64,000 nucleotides of DNA from positions 372,001 through 436,000 of the forward strand of contig NZ_ASWE01000004.1 in the NCBI RefSeq assembly GCF_000407505.1, in the 5' to 3' direction. The notes under the pieces were generated by a model. That model saw only the letters and a list, made by a program, of their open reading frames with translations, did no database searches and was not told the DNA's origin. The translations under genes were made by a program, and so were the position numbers. This stretch comes from Enterococcus phoeniculicola ATCC BAA-412 (GTDB lineage Bacteria; Bacillota; Bacilli; Lactobacillales; Enterococcaceae). Below are positions 52,678 through 61,129 of the stretch, one piece after another. The stretch's first letter is position 1. The number at the start of each line of letters is the position of its first letter.

Positions 52678-52880
52678 TATTTTTTCTCTTTTCTTTTTTA
52701 TTGAAAGACCTTCACTGATTCCTTCCGATTCTACTTTCCTTTACACGGACTCGTAGTCCCAACATACTTAAACCTGATTCTAAAAGGATAGTGAAGGAGC
52801 TCGGTTTATATTTCGGACTCGTAGTCCTTGAGGTCTTGTTCGAACTTCCTTTCACCCTCACTATACGCTATAAATAGAAA
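52678..52880 (-). ncRNA. Candidate IS110 bridge RNA region
   Basis: The 5' noncoding end of the element (upstream of the transposase, which reads leftward) has two identical 13-bp hairpins GGACTCGTAGTCC at 52747-52759 and 52815-52827, 68 bp apart. An outer stem CCTTCACT (52709-52716)/AGTGAAGG (52790-52797) encloses the first, and GTGAAGGA (52791-52798) may pair instead with TCCTTTCAC around 52850. Two stem-loop units next to the transposase fit the two-loop layout known for IS110 bridge RNA. Donor and target loops cannot be assigned by eye. Confidence 0.5.
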
Positions 52881-52920
52881 TTAGTGGGTAAGATATTCCG
52901 GCGAATATCCTACCCACTAA
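52881..52920. repeat. 40-bp palindrome at the IS110 edge
   Basis: TTAGTGGGTAAGATATTC and GAATATCCTACCCACTAA form an 18-bp stem with one A/C mismatch around CGGC. It lies right beside the upstream end of the IS110 element. Confidence 0.85.
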
Positions 52921-53175
52921 TCTTAGTATGTTTTAGTTTAGTTATATTGACGAGTGATTACACCTATAGAACTAAACTAAATTTTAGAAGAAGGAAAGAA
53001 ATTTTAATTGCTAAAAAAATACACGGGTCATCCTCTTTGATACATACAGTGAAAAAATTAGTTTAGGAAAGATTTCTTTACTCAAAAAGAGATAGATCAT
53101 GACAGAATCTAAGACTTCTAAAATAGATATAAAGAGGTACCTATTTGTTTCTTATAAAACGCTTCTTCTCATATG

Positions 53176-53541
53176 TCAAATTTGTTTCTGTTTTGAATTC
53201 ATTCTTACTTTTCTTATGAATAACATTATAGATAACGACGGATTTAAAATTGCATGACCAAGAAAGCATATAGACAAAATTGTTGAACCGATACCAACAT
53301 TTCCATCAGGTGGACTACTAAAAAGATAAATCATCACAGCATAAAGCAAACTATATGCTGATAAGAAAAACATACATAAAATCGAAATGACTACAAAAAA
53401 GTATTTCTGTTTAACTAATGAAATAAGATAAATAGCAAGTAAGATACTGACTATGTAAGCGGATAATGGGTGTACAAACAAAAAAAATAGAATGACTGCA
53501 GTGTTAATTACTATCAATAATATGTATAGAAATTTTTCCAT
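53176..53541 (-). CDS. Small polytopic membrane protein, unknown function
   Basis: 121 aa from the ATG at 53541, which has GGAGG 9 bp upstream; a longer frame from 53610 lacks a site. Four hydrophobic segments can be seen (FLYILLIVINTAVILFF, LSAYIVSILLAIYLISL, FFVVISILCMFFLSAYS, STILSICFLGHAIL) with a short extracytoplasmic loop containing SSPPDGNVG. No family recognised. It lies 88 bp downstream of the 54100 gene on the same strand, so the two may be one transcript. Confidence 0.6.
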   Translation of the reverse strand: MEKFLYILLIVINTAVILFFLFVHPLSAYIVSILLAIYLISLVKQKYFFVVISILCMFFLSAYSLLYAVMIYLFSSPPDGNVGIGSTILSICFLGHAILNPSLSIMLFIRKVRMNSKQKQI

Positions 53542-53629
53542 GTTAAGAAACCTCCAATTCTTATTAGTGTGACATAAAGAGACCACCATGTATCGAATAC
53601 ATAGTGGCAACAGACAGTATGCTGTTTCA

Positions 53630-54100
53630 TTATAGCCAAGTCTGCTTTAAAACAAAATAGCTACCTCTAATTTCTCCAGCAAGTTTTGATTTTTGTTTAG
53701 CAAATTTAAATTTTCCTTCTAATTCTTCTGGAATTTGCATACCCTCTGAGAGTTTAATCCCCACTGCTCGTTTAGGTTTCTCGCCATTCTTTGTATATAG
53801 AACATTAAGAACCATCCCATTCTCAAAGTAAAATTCAGGCCAATAGATATTTTCGTCTTCATAAATGGCAACTTCTAGAACCTTAGACTGAAATTCTAAA
53901 TTACGCTCCTCGATTAAAATCTTTTTAAGCCAGTTAACTTCTTCTGGTTTCTTTTTGGCTGGAAAGGTTACATAGTCATATTTAAACTTATTCCAAAAAT
54001 AACGAGCTTCGTTCGCTCTTAAGCCAGCCAACGCTTCAGCAACAGGTGAAGCTTCTAATCCTATGGTTTCTATTTCATTAAAATTTACTTTGTATGACAT
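53630..54100 (-). CDS. Hypothetical cytosolic protein
   Basis: 156 aa, soluble, mixed alpha/beta, rich in Lys and Glu, with no motif I can name. It starts MSYKVNFNEIETIGLEASPV; a short Ala/Leu helix follows, then regular beta-like strands with aromatics (ENIYWPEFYFENGMVLNVLYT). The N-terminal spacing is a little like proteins found with type VII effectors, but I see no WXG motif and do not assign it. A GAGAG site lies 10 bp before the ATG. Paired with the small membrane protein downstream. Confidence 0.55.
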   Translation of the reverse strand: MSYKVNFNEIETIGLEASPVAEALAGLRANEARYFWNKFKYDYVTFPAKKKPEEVNWLKKILIEERNLEFQSKVLEVAIYEDENIYWPEFYFENGMVLNVLYTKNGEKPKRAVGIKLSEGMQIPEELEGKFKFAKQKSKLAGEIRGSYFVLKQTWL

Positions 54101-54547
54101 GTTTATTCATCTCTCTTTCTAGGTTTCATTGCTTTTCTGACTTCACCATATTTTAAAATGAAAGAAAAAATTCCTTACTGTGCTGTGGTTGTAACAGCTA
54201 AACTCTTTTCTTATTCTATCTTCTCATATAAAATCAGGATTCTCTTCATCTTGTCAATAGTATATGAACACCAGTTCACTTTGTAAAGTAAAATGAAAAT
54301 AAAGATTTTATAGAAAAGTGACAAATTTTATAAAGGGTAGGTTCATTTACAATCAGAAAATTCTCCACTGTTTTTTACAACCTTTGTAGCGTGCTACGAC
54401 TTGATGTATACAAGAATGAACCCTCTAACAATTTATTTTACAATTGAAAGCTGCAAGAGTGAAAAAAAAGGAAACAAGTGGAAGAGTTCTATCTTTATTA
54501 TTAATAAGGTATATAATAAAGATAAACGTATGAAAGATGAGATTTAA
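54101..54547. other. Intergenic region before the DUF1648 gene
   Basis: 447 bp, AT-rich. It separates the leftward gene starting at 54100 from the rightward gene at 54548, so it should hold two promoters. No convincing -35/-10 pair or repeat was found. Confidence 0.5.
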
Positions 54548-54898
54548 ATGGGGAATTACATAGTGAAACATTATAATTTTTTTATTAAAGTAAATTGGAT
54601 TTTAAGTGTAGTAACTGCAGTAGCGAATATATTTCTTTATACTAAACTACCTCAAATAGTTGGTAATCACTTTAACATGTTGGGAATCCCTGATAGTTCA
54701 GGTGGAAAAGCAATTATATGGGCGTTCCCATTAATCTTTTTGGTATGTGCATTTTTATTTAATGAAGCATATATTGATAAGTTAAGTCTTGGCTGGATTA
54801 AAAATAAAAAAATAATGAAAATTTGTATATTGGGGGTACAAATCATTCTGTGGATAGCTATACTAAGTCCCTATATTTATTATTTTTCGATAATATAG
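54548..54898 (+). CDS. DUF1648-domain small membrane protein
   Basis: 116 aa. The motif LPQIVGNHFNMLGIPDSSGGK matches the DUF1648 pattern (LPxxVxxHFNxxGxPD) found in SdpI-like immunity proteins and other small membrane proteins. Three membrane helices: about 13-32, 55-72 and 92-114. It is shorter than SdpI and lacks its second domain. The ATG has only a weak GATGAGATTT site. It stands alone between unrelated genes. Confidence 0.65.
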   Translation: MGNYIVKHYNFFIKVNWILSVVTAVANIFLYTKLPQIVGNHFNMLGIPDSSGGKAIIWAFPLIFLVCAFLFNEAYIDKLSLGWIKNKKIMKICILGVQIILWIAILSPYIYYFSII

Positions 54899-54947
54899 TA
54901 ACGATAAAAAAAGTATGAGTAAATCTGAACAAAAGTGGAGACCATTC

Positions 54948-55057
54948 ATTCTTAAAGCGTTTGGCTTTTAGAGATTGATGAGAGCAAACGCAGTATCTTT
55001 ATTAAGAATTTACGAGGATGAGACATAACTTAAACAGTTATGTCCCATCCTTTTTTT
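54948..55057. repeat. Nested palindromic repeat (dispersed family, copy 4)
   Basis: Nested arms ATTCTTAA (54948-54955)/TTAAGAAT (55002-55009) with inner GCGTTTG (54957-54963)/CAAACGC (54985-54991). A second hairpin follows, GGATGAGACATAAC/GTTATGTCCCATCC (55017-55050), with seven T. The second hairpin carries the family core. Confidence 0.7.
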
Positions 55058-55508
55058 ACCAGGTTTTGTAAGTAACGAGGAAATTTGGGAGAAAAAATTA
55101 ATTCTTTCTCCATTCGAACTTTTCTTTCACTGAATCTGCATAATATAGCCCCTCATTGGATTTTTTTAGTGCCTAATCTCTTTTTTTAAATTATTTTATC
55201 GGCCGTCTTTTGTTCGTATTGGACACGCAAATGATTTATAAAAACACTTTGTATGGTTTTTAAAAGGGGGAGTTCATTTCTGCATAGAATGGGTCTAAGT
55301 TTGTCTTACAAATGGAACTTGGGCTAAGATCAAATTTTAAATTGCGTAAAAAATTGGGGAATAGTACATTTATAAATTTAATATATAGAGTAGTGGGAAC
55401 GTGTATAGAATAATAAATACTCTCTTGATTAAGTTGATGAATGGATAGAGGAATAAAGGAATTATAGTTAAATAAATATCAACTGTTATTTATCATCTAT
55501 CTTTCTCA

Positions 55509-55517
55509 TGGTATACT
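55509..55517 (+). promoter_or_regulatory. Promoter of the DUF1307 lipoprotein gene
   Basis: TGgTATACT is an extended -10 element, 32 bp before the ATG at 55549. Confidence 0.6.
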
Positions 55518-55548
55518 GGGGAAGTATCATATTTTTAAGGAGGATATT

Positions 55549-55929
55549 ATGAAAAAAGTTATAACAGGAGTTATTTTGACGATAGGTTTGGTATTGGTTG
55601 GCTGTTCTTCGGTAAAAACCGAAGTGTTCACTCAAGTGATGACTGGGATGAAAGCTGAGGTCAAGATTGGTCATAAAAAAGATACTATTGAGTCTATGGA
55701 AATGACGATAAAGTTTGATAATGAGGCATTTGGTATTGACGATAAAGAGGCTGCCCAAGAAGTTGTAGACACAATGAATAAGCCAGAAGAACTGGAAAAA
55801 GCGAGCATGGATTATAATAACAAGGAGACAACGATTACTTTTAAAGCTTCTGATAAGATGTTAAAAGATGGAGAATCGTATACAGATGTAGAAAAAGAAA
55901 TGAAAGATCAAGGATTTAAAAAGAAATAA
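55549..55929 (+). CDS. DUF1307 (YehR-like) lipoprotein
   Basis: 126 aa. The signal peptide ends in the lipobox LVGC with Cys19 followed by SSVKTEVFTQ. The mature part has alternating strands (VKIGHKKDTIESMEMTIKFD, TTITFKASDKML), as in the DUF1307/YehR family of small lipoproteins, whose role is unknown. AAGGAGG precedes the ATG. Single gene with its own promoter, ended by a palindromic repeat. Confidence 0.8.
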   Translation: MKKVITGVILTIGLVLVGCSSVKTEVFTQVMTGMKAEVKIGHKKDTIESMEMTIKFDNEAFGIDDKEAAQEVVDTMNKPEELEKASMDYNNKETTITFKASDKMLKDGESYTDVEKEMKDQGFKKK

Positions 55930-55954
55930 TAGTACATAGTCAATACATTTTGCC

Positions 55955-56027
55955 TGAGGATGGGGACAGAAGAGATTAACTCCGAGAAATAGGAGAGAGT
56001 CATTTCAGTCCCCACCCTCATTTTTTT
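55955..56027. repeat. Palindromic terminator (dispersed family, copy 5)
   Basis: TGAGGATGGGGACAGAA and TTTCAGTCCCCACCCTCA (arms from 55955 and ending 56020) pair with small mismatches, then seven T. The GGGGACAGAA edge belongs to the same group as GGGACAGAA/TTCTGTCCC in other copies. It ends the DUF1307 gene. Confidence 0.7.
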
Positions 56028-56128
56028 CCGAGTCTCCCTTTAAAAAAAGTATTGGAACGTGCAGCATTATTGACGGGATAGCTCTTTACCGATTTTTAGG
56101 CTAAGATGTTTAGCAATTTTTCCGACTA

Positions 56129-56137
56129 TGTTATAAT
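56129..56137 (+). promoter_or_regulatory. truB-ribF extended -10 promoter
   Basis: TGtTATAAT, perfect extended -10, 35 bp before the truB ATG. Confidence 0.7.
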
Positions 56138-56172
56138 GATACAGTTGAATTCATAGGAAATGAGGATATGTG

Positions 56173-57093
56173 ATGGAGGGCATTTTGCCATTATGGAAAG
56201 AGCGTGGCATGACCAGTCATGACTGCGTATTTAAACTAAGAAAGATTTTGAAAACCAAGAAGATTGGTCATGGGGGGACTCTTGATCCTGATGTAGATGG
56301 GGTGTTGCCAATCTGTATAGGTAAAGCAACCAAGGTGATTGAATATATGGTAGACTCCGGAAAAATTTATGAAGGAGAAATTACATTAGGCTTCTCTACG
56401 ACCACCGAAGATCGTTCGGGAGAAATAGTTGAAAAAAAAGAGGTAGAAACGCCTCTAACCAATGAACAAATTGATGCAGCTATGAATCAGATGAATGGAA
56501 CGATTACTCAAATTCCTCCGATGTATTCAGCGGTTAAGGTGAATGGAAAACGCTTGTATGAATACGCTAGAAATGGTGAAACAGTTGAAAGACCCAGGAG
56601 AACGGCGGAAATTCATTCATTTGTCCGAACAACAGAACCTACATGGGATGAAGAAGCCAAAACACAATCTTGGCGATTTAAGGTGATTTGCGGAAAAGGA
56701 ACCTATGTCCGTACGCTTTCAGTTGATACAGGAGCACTTTTAGGTTATCCCGCGCACATGTCAGATTTGAGTCGATTAGCAAGCGGAGGACTTTCTAAAG
56801 AACAATCCTTAACCTTAGAGCAAGTCGCACAAGTAATGGAAAATCATACAATAAATGATGTACTGCTACCAATTGAATACGGAGTTTCTTCGTTAAAAAG
56901 AGTGGATATCACTGAAGAAGTGTGGGAAAAAGTAAAAAATGGCATGCGTCTTTCTTATGAGGTATTCAGTTTAAAGAAGATGCCTGAGGAAGAAATTGCT
57001 TTATTTTATGAAGGAAACGTAGTCAGCATTTATTTGCCCAATCCGAAAGAAAAAAATATTTTAAAACCAAGTAAGGTTCTTAGAAATGAATAG
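56173..57093 (+). CDS. truB: tRNA pseudouridine(55) synthase
   Basis: Makes pseudouridine 55 in the T-loop of tRNAs. The catalytic motif GHGGTLDPDVDGVLPICIG (residues 37-55) holds the key Asp; PPMYSAVKVNGKRLYEYAR, the loop GTYVRTL and the C-terminal PUA-like region follow. 306 aa. I chose ATG 56173, with GAGG 7 bp upstream, rather than GTG 56170. Followed by ribF at 12 bp, the usual arrangement in enterococci. Confidence 0.97.
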   Translation: MEGILPLWKERGMTSHDCVFKLRKILKTKKIGHGGTLDPDVDGVLPICIGKATKVIEYMVDSGKIYEGEITLGFSTTTEDRSGEIVEKKEVETPLTNEQIDAAMNQMNGTITQIPPMYSAVKVNGKRLYEYARNGETVERPRRTAEIHSFVRTTEPTWDEEAKTQSWRFKVICGKGTYVRTLSVDTGALLGYPAHMSDLSRLASGGLSKEQSLTLEQVAQVMENHTINDVLLPIEYGVSSLKRVDITEEVWEKVKNGMRLSYEVFSLKKMPEEEIALFYEGNVVSIYLPNPKEKNILKPSKVLRNE

Positions 57094-57105
57094 AAGGTAT
57101 AGATA

Positions 57106-58053
57106 ATGAAAATTATTAAATTAAGACATCCATATAAACAAACAGAAATTCCAACAGAAAAAGTCGTACTTGTACTTGGTTTCTTTGATGGCGTTCATAG
57201 AGGGCATCAAAAAGTAATTGAGACAGGGAAAAAGCTAGCCGAAGAAAATCAGCTGAAACTTGCGGTTATGACCTTTAACCAACATCCGTCCATTGTTTTT
57301 CAAAAATTATTGCCTGAAAATATGCGTTATCTGACTAGCCTTGAACAAAAGGAAAGACATATGGCTGAGTTAGGTGTTGATTATTTGTATGAAGTAGAAT
57401 TTACCTCTTCATTTGCAAGCTTACCGCCACAAGCATTTGTCGATCAATATATTGTTGACCTTCATGCTGAATATGCAGTATCAGGATTTGATTATACGTA
57501 TGGTCCAAAAGATATAGCAGATGTTAAACATCTTCCTGAGTATGCGAAAGGTCGATTTGAAACGATTACTGTACCAAAAGAAGAAGATGAAGGAGAGAAA
57601 ATCAGCTCCACTCGTATTCGTGAATTAATGGCGCAGGGAAATATGGAAGAGGTAACTAATTTATTAGGCTATACTTATGAGATTGAGGGAACTGTGATTC
57701 ATGGTGACGCTCGAGGCCGCTTATTAGGCTTTCCAACTGCAAATATAAAAACAAAAAGTACCGTACGCTTACCGGAAGAAGGTGTATATGTATCTGAACT
57801 AAAAGTTGGGGATACATGGTATCCGGCAATGGGTTCAATCGGGCATAATGATACATTTGGTGCCGGACGAGAGCTAACGGTTGAAGTGTATATTCTTGAT
57901 TTTCATCGCGACATTTATGGTGAACAAGTTGCAGTACGCTGGAATCATCTCTTACGTGAACAAGTGGCATTTGATGGTGCAGAAGCACTGGTTAAGCAAT
58001 TAAAGCAAGATGAAGTAGACACACGAGCCTATTTTGAAAAAAGAAATGCCTAG
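57106..58053 (+). CDS. ribF: Bifunctional riboflavin kinase/FAD synthetase
   Basis: Makes FMN from riboflavin and FAD from FMN. N-terminal nucleotidyltransferase: LGFFDGVHRGHQ (residues 25-36) is the HxGH-type ATP motif, with EKISSTRIRELM near 165. C-terminal flavokinase: GDARGRLLGFPTANI and later GRELTVEVYILDF. 315 aa. It is co-transcribed with truB. A GAAGG site precedes the ATG. Confidence 0.97.
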   Translation: MKIIKLRHPYKQTEIPTEKVVLVLGFFDGVHRGHQKVIETGKKLAEENQLKLAVMTFNQHPSIVFQKLLPENMRYLTSLEQKERHMAELGVDYLYEVEFTSSFASLPPQAFVDQYIVDLHAEYAVSGFDYTYGPKDIADVKHLPEYAKGRFETITVPKEEDEGEKISSTRIRELMAQGNMEEVTNLLGYTYEIEGTVIHGDARGRLLGFPTANIKTKSTVRLPEEGVYVSELKVGDTWYPAMGSIGHNDTFGAGRELTVEVYILDFHRDIYGEQVAVRWNHLLREQVAFDGAEALVKQLKQDEVDTRAYFEKRNA

Positions 58054-58070
58054 TTTTACGTTAAATAAAT

Positions 58071-58095
58071 GGACCCATTCCAGTGGATCTTTTTG
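58071..58095 (+). terminator. Weak terminator after ribF
   Basis: GACCCA (58072-58077) can pair, with one mismatch, with TGGATC (58084-58089), followed by TTTTT. Low certainty. Confidence 0.4.
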
Positions 58096-58244
58096 AATAA
58101 ATGACGAAAGAAGTTTGGACAGATGTGTTCAAGCTTTTTTCGGCGTTTGTATGAGGAAAATGTGTTCCTATTTAAGTGAATCAGTGAGTATTTGAAATGA
58201 ACGACCTGTTTCTTATCTTTTCCTATTTTATCTACTCACGGGTT

Positions 58245-59579
58245 CTAACATTTGTAGCTATCTAAAAAAATAATAGTTGTCTGAAAATTATTTTCTGAGA
58301 TTTCTTGATGATATAGACCGTTGTTTTTTTTGACATAATAGCGTATATTTTTCAAACCTAGCCCATTTGCTACTCGATCAATTCGAGTAGTCTTTTCTTT
58401 TTCATCAAATTTATTTATAAGCTCAATTTTAATTTTTCCATCGAAAGAATGAATGGTAAAATAAACCACTTTCTCCTCTTTTTTCTCATTTCGTATCGCT
58501 GCTTCAATTGCGTTGTCTAGCAAATTTCCCAATATCATGACAAATATATCTTGATTTAATCTAGTTGTTTCTGGAAGAAGAACCTCGGCTATCAGACGGA
58601 CATCATTTAATTCAGAAATTCGAGCTTTTTCATTGATAAGGTAATTTAAACTGAAATTATGCGTATAGAATATTTCAGAAGAATGAATTATCTCGAGTTC
58701 ACTTTTAAGATATTCTTTTACTTTTTCTAAATGAATAGGGGAAGGACGTTCTAATAAACTAAGAATATAAATGTATTGGTTTTTCAAATTATGTCGTTGT
58801 GTATCTATTTTTTTCTGATTTTCTTTCATTGAATTCAGGTATTTTAATTCTCCTATATACCGCTGATTCAATAAGGTCATCTCTACTTCTTTGGATAGTG
58901 CGTTTTCTAAAAAGATAAAAATATAGATGACAGAAAAAAAGAGAATAGAAAAAATGATAAGAATGATTATCTGTAATTCTTTGCTTAATGAATAGTTTAG
59001 TTGTTTCCACATAAAGGAAATAAGGATACTTCCTAGGATCAAAATGAGTGAAATGAAGATCAGTAAAGGTCCTGATTTTCTTCTTATATAGTTTTGTGTG
59101 AGTCTCTCTTTGAAAGGCACAAGACATTGTATAAGCAGAATTTTTAGTAAGAATGAAAAGATGGAATAGAGCACTCGTTCTGTCACTATTGAATGGGGAT
59201 TAGGTAGAATGAAATATAATAGCGTAGTCGCATATGCGTTTGTCAATAAGAATAGATTTGATAAAAAGAAACTCCAAAAAAACATATTTTTGTGAAAAGA
59301 GTGTATTTCCTCACTAAGGATCATACAGAATAAAAAATAAAGAATATACTGCAAAATCGTTTGATAGATTATGTACCAATTCTGGAGGTGAATCAGTAGA
59401 AATCCTGTAATAATATAATTTTCAGATGCAAATTGTAGAGCCAAAACAGCGCATAAGAAAAACAATATAGTCATACGTTTTTTTTGACTGATTTGTTTCC
59501 CTTTAAAAAAATAGACTAAAAGTAAAAAGGGAAGAATTGTATCAAGAATACTCAGCACGAATTCTAGTGAGTCAATCAT
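58245..59579 (-). CDS. AgrC-type sensor histidine kinase
   Basis: 444 aa. The first 215 or so residues form about six or seven membrane helices, as in peptide-pheromone sensors of the HPK10 group. The phospho-acceptor region is QRHNLKNQYIY (His near 263), followed by the ATPase domain with NLLDNAIEAA and the late GLGLKNIRYYVKK. The receptor should respond to an extracellular signal, in known cases a peptide. It lies 4 bp after the response-regulator gene, whose 3' end carries its AAGGAGG site. No agrB/agrD-like processing or peptide gene is seen near it, unlike fsr or agr. Confidence 0.9.
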   Translation of the reverse strand: MIDSLEFVLSILDTILPFLLLVYFFKGKQISQKKRMTILFFLCAVLALQFASENYIITGFLLIHLQNWYIIYQTILQYILYFLFCMILSEEIHSFHKNMFFWSFFLSNLFLLTNAYATTLLYFILPNPHSIVTERVLYSIFSFLLKILLIQCLVPFKERLTQNYIRRKSGPLLIFISLILILGSILISFMWKQLNYSLSKELQIIILIIFSILFFSVIYIFIFLENALSKEVEMTLLNQRYIGELKYLNSMKENQKKIDTQRHNLKNQYIYILSLLERPSPIHLEKVKEYLKSELEIIHSSEIFYTHNFSLNYLINEKARISELNDVRLIAEVLLPETTRLNQDIFVMILGNLLDNAIEAAIRNEKKEEKVVYFTIHSFDGKIKIELINKFDEKEKTTRIDRVANGLGLKNIRYYVKKNNGLYHQEISENNFQTTIIFLDSYKC

Positions 59580-59583
59580 TTTA

Positions 59584-60291
59584 TTATAAGACCTCCTTTA
59601 ATTTTAACAATAGTTCTTTACGTATATTGTCTGAAAATTTTCTTCCAATAGGTAGTTCTATGACAGATTCGCCATCTGACAGTGTAATGAGCTTAGAAGA
59701 GAGTTTACAAACGTATTTGGTATTTAGGATGTAAGAATTATGACATTGTAAAAAATTATTATTTAATTTATTCAGTAGCTCTGCGTTTGACATGATTGCT
59801 TTATGAATTTTATTGCGCGTATGAATGTATACCCATTTTTTATTTTTTTCAAAATAAATAATCTCTCTAAATTTGAGACTGTGTAAATTTTTATTGAAAG
59901 TGAAAATAAACCGTCCCTCATCAGCTTCGGTGTAGTTGATTAAGCGATTGAGTACTGGGAAAAGTTTCTCTTTAGTAATTGGTTTGAGCAAATAATCAAA
60001 GGTTCTTATAGAAAATACTTCAGGCATGTATTTTTCAAAGCTTGTAAGAAAAATGATGAGAGTTTGCTGATTGGTTTCTCTTAAAAATTTAGCTAGTTCG
60101 ATACCAGAAAAATCAGGCATTTGGATATCTAAAAGTAAAAGGTCATATTCATCGTTGTCAAACGATTTTTTTAATTTTTTTGAAGAAGTAAACACATGAA
60201 TATCGAATAATTCACTATTGTACATCCTTAATAAGCGTTCCATAGTAACAGTTGTTGCTAAATCATCATCACATACGGCAATTTTTATCAT
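59584..60291 (-). CDS. LytTR-family response regulator
   Basis: 235 aa. Receiver domain: CDDD near residue 7-10, phosphorylation site LLLLDIQMPD (Asp near 55), Thr/Ser and Lys (YLLKPITKEKL) at the usual places. C-terminal LytTR DNA-binding domain: FREIIYFEKNKKWVYIHTRN and FLQCHNSYILNTKYV. Pairs with the kinase gene downstream as an AgrA/ComE-like system. It starts 100 bp from the divergent C39 gene, so it may control it. Confidence 0.93.
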   Translation of the reverse strand: MIKIAVCDDDLATTVTMERLLRMYNSELFDIHVFTSSKKLKKSFDNDEYDLLLLDIQMPDFSGIELAKFLRETNQQTLIIFLTSFEKYMPEVFSIRTFDYLLKPITKEKLFPVLNRLINYTEADEGRFIFTFNKNLHSLKFREIIYFEKNKKWVYIHTRNKIHKAIMSNAELLNKLNNNFLQCHNSYILNTKYVCKLSSKLITLSDGESVIELPIGRKFSDNIRKELLLKLKEVL

Positions 60292-60312
60292 CTATTTATT
60301 CCTTCTTTACTG

Positions 60313-60347
60313 TAGTTTGTGCCATCAACGGTTTTTGCTGGTAGTTT
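60313..60347. promoter_or_regulatory. Possible LytTR binding region
   Basis: Three similar steps, TAGTTT (60313-60318), ACGGTTTT (60328-60335) and TAGTTT (60342-60347), fall in one direction between the regulator and C39 genes, 16 and 13 bp apart. The motif is loose and spacing is not the standard one, so this is a guess based on location. Confidence 0.3.
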
Positions 60348-60391
60348 TATTATATAAATAAACTACGTTAAATAAAGAAGGAATTCGATAA

Positions 60392-61066
60392 ATGAAGAAA
60401 AAATTATTTATTTTTTTTATTCTTACCATTCTTTTTGTTTTGGCAATAAAAAAATATGACACAAAGCCAGTCTCTCATCTAATTAATGTTCCACTTGAAA
60501 ATCAAAATAGTGATGAAAAACTTGGAAATGGCTGTGAAATAACAGCTCTCAGTATGTTGTTAAAATATGAAGGCTATAAGGTAAATAAAAATGAACTAGC
60601 AGAAATTCTTGAGTATGTGCCTGTTAAAATTGATGCAAATACTTACGGAAACCCTCGCGATGGGTTTGTTGGAAATATTTATGGTGGACTTGATGCGATG
60701 GGTGTCTTTGTCGAACCTATTGCTAAGGTTGCAAAAACCATTGTAAAAAAAGAGAAAGAGATAGTTTTTGGTGAGGAAATTCCTTTCTCGAAAATCGAAG
60801 ATCAAGTAAAAAATGGAAATCCTGTTTGGGTTTTGACGACCATTGACTATCAAATTCCCCAACCTGATGATCTTTTTATTTGGCATACAACAAAGGGAGA
60901 AGTACAGGTCAACAGGCTCTGTCACTCTGTGGTCATTACAGGGGTAGATGATACACATGTTTATGTAAATGATCCTTATGGAAAGAAAAATAAGTCTGTG
61001 CCTAAATCAAGGTTTATAAAAACTTATAAAAGTATGAATGAGCAAGCCCTATATTTTAACCAGTAA
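60392..61066 (+). CDS. Membrane-anchored C39-like cysteine peptidase
   Basis: 224 aa with an N-terminal hydrophobic segment (KKKLFIFFILTILFVLAIKKY, 2-22) that should anchor it outside. The papain-like C39_2 triad is visible: Cys48 in GNGCEITAL, His178 in LCHSVVITG, Asp194 in YVNDPYG. C39 enzymes cut double-glycine leader peptides or bacterial surface proteins, but here there is no ABC part, so it acts as a free-standing surface protease. AAGAAGGAAT precedes the ATG. Its substrate is unknown. Confidence 0.85.
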   Translation: MKKKLFIFFILTILFVLAIKKYDTKPVSHLINVPLENQNSDEKLGNGCEITALSMLLKYEGYKVNKNELAEILEYVPVKIDANTYGNPRDGFVGNIYGGLDAMGVFVEPIAKVAKTIVKKEKEIVFGEEIPFSKIEDQVKNGNPVWVLTTIDYQIPQPDDLFIWHTTKGEVQVNRLCHSVVITGVDDTHVYVNDPYGKKNKSVPKSRFIKTYKSMNEQALYFNQ

Positions 61067-61129
61067 AAGAGGGAGAAGATAGGTTAAAAAATAAAGTTAG
61101 ATAATCACAGTAGGAAGGAATGTGAAGAA

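Larger units (their letters stand above)
51320..52880 (-). mobile_element. IS110-family insertion sequence, approximate limits
   Basis: One transposase gene with a structured noncoding region on its 5' side and hairpins on the 3' side. The ends are estimates: IS110 elements lack terminal inverted repeats, so the limits are set by the start of the palindrome at 52881 and the end of the repeat at 51311. No target duplication was found. Confidence 0.55.
52678..53175. other. Region between IS110 and the 53176 gene
   Basis: Contains the candidate bridge RNA, the 40-bp palindrome (52881-52920) and about 250 bp with no supported gene. A 60-codon frame at 52884 covers the palindrome and looks accidental. 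Confidence 0.6.
54899..55548. other. Intergenic region between DUF1648 and DUF1307 genes
   Basis: 650 bp with the nested repeat (54948-55057), then about 440 bp of AT-rich DNA without a gene. The right end has TGgTATACT (55509-55517), an extended -10 promoter 32 bp before the lipoprotein gene. Confidence 0.6.

Noticed and set aside
52884-53066. A 60-codon plus-strand frame next to the IS element.
   Set aside because: Its first part is one arm of the 40-bp palindrome, with no ribosome site; chance frame.
56040-56130. Possible second gene or regulatory RNA before truB.
   Set aside because: Only the extended -10 at 56129 is convincing; no structure or frame in the rest.
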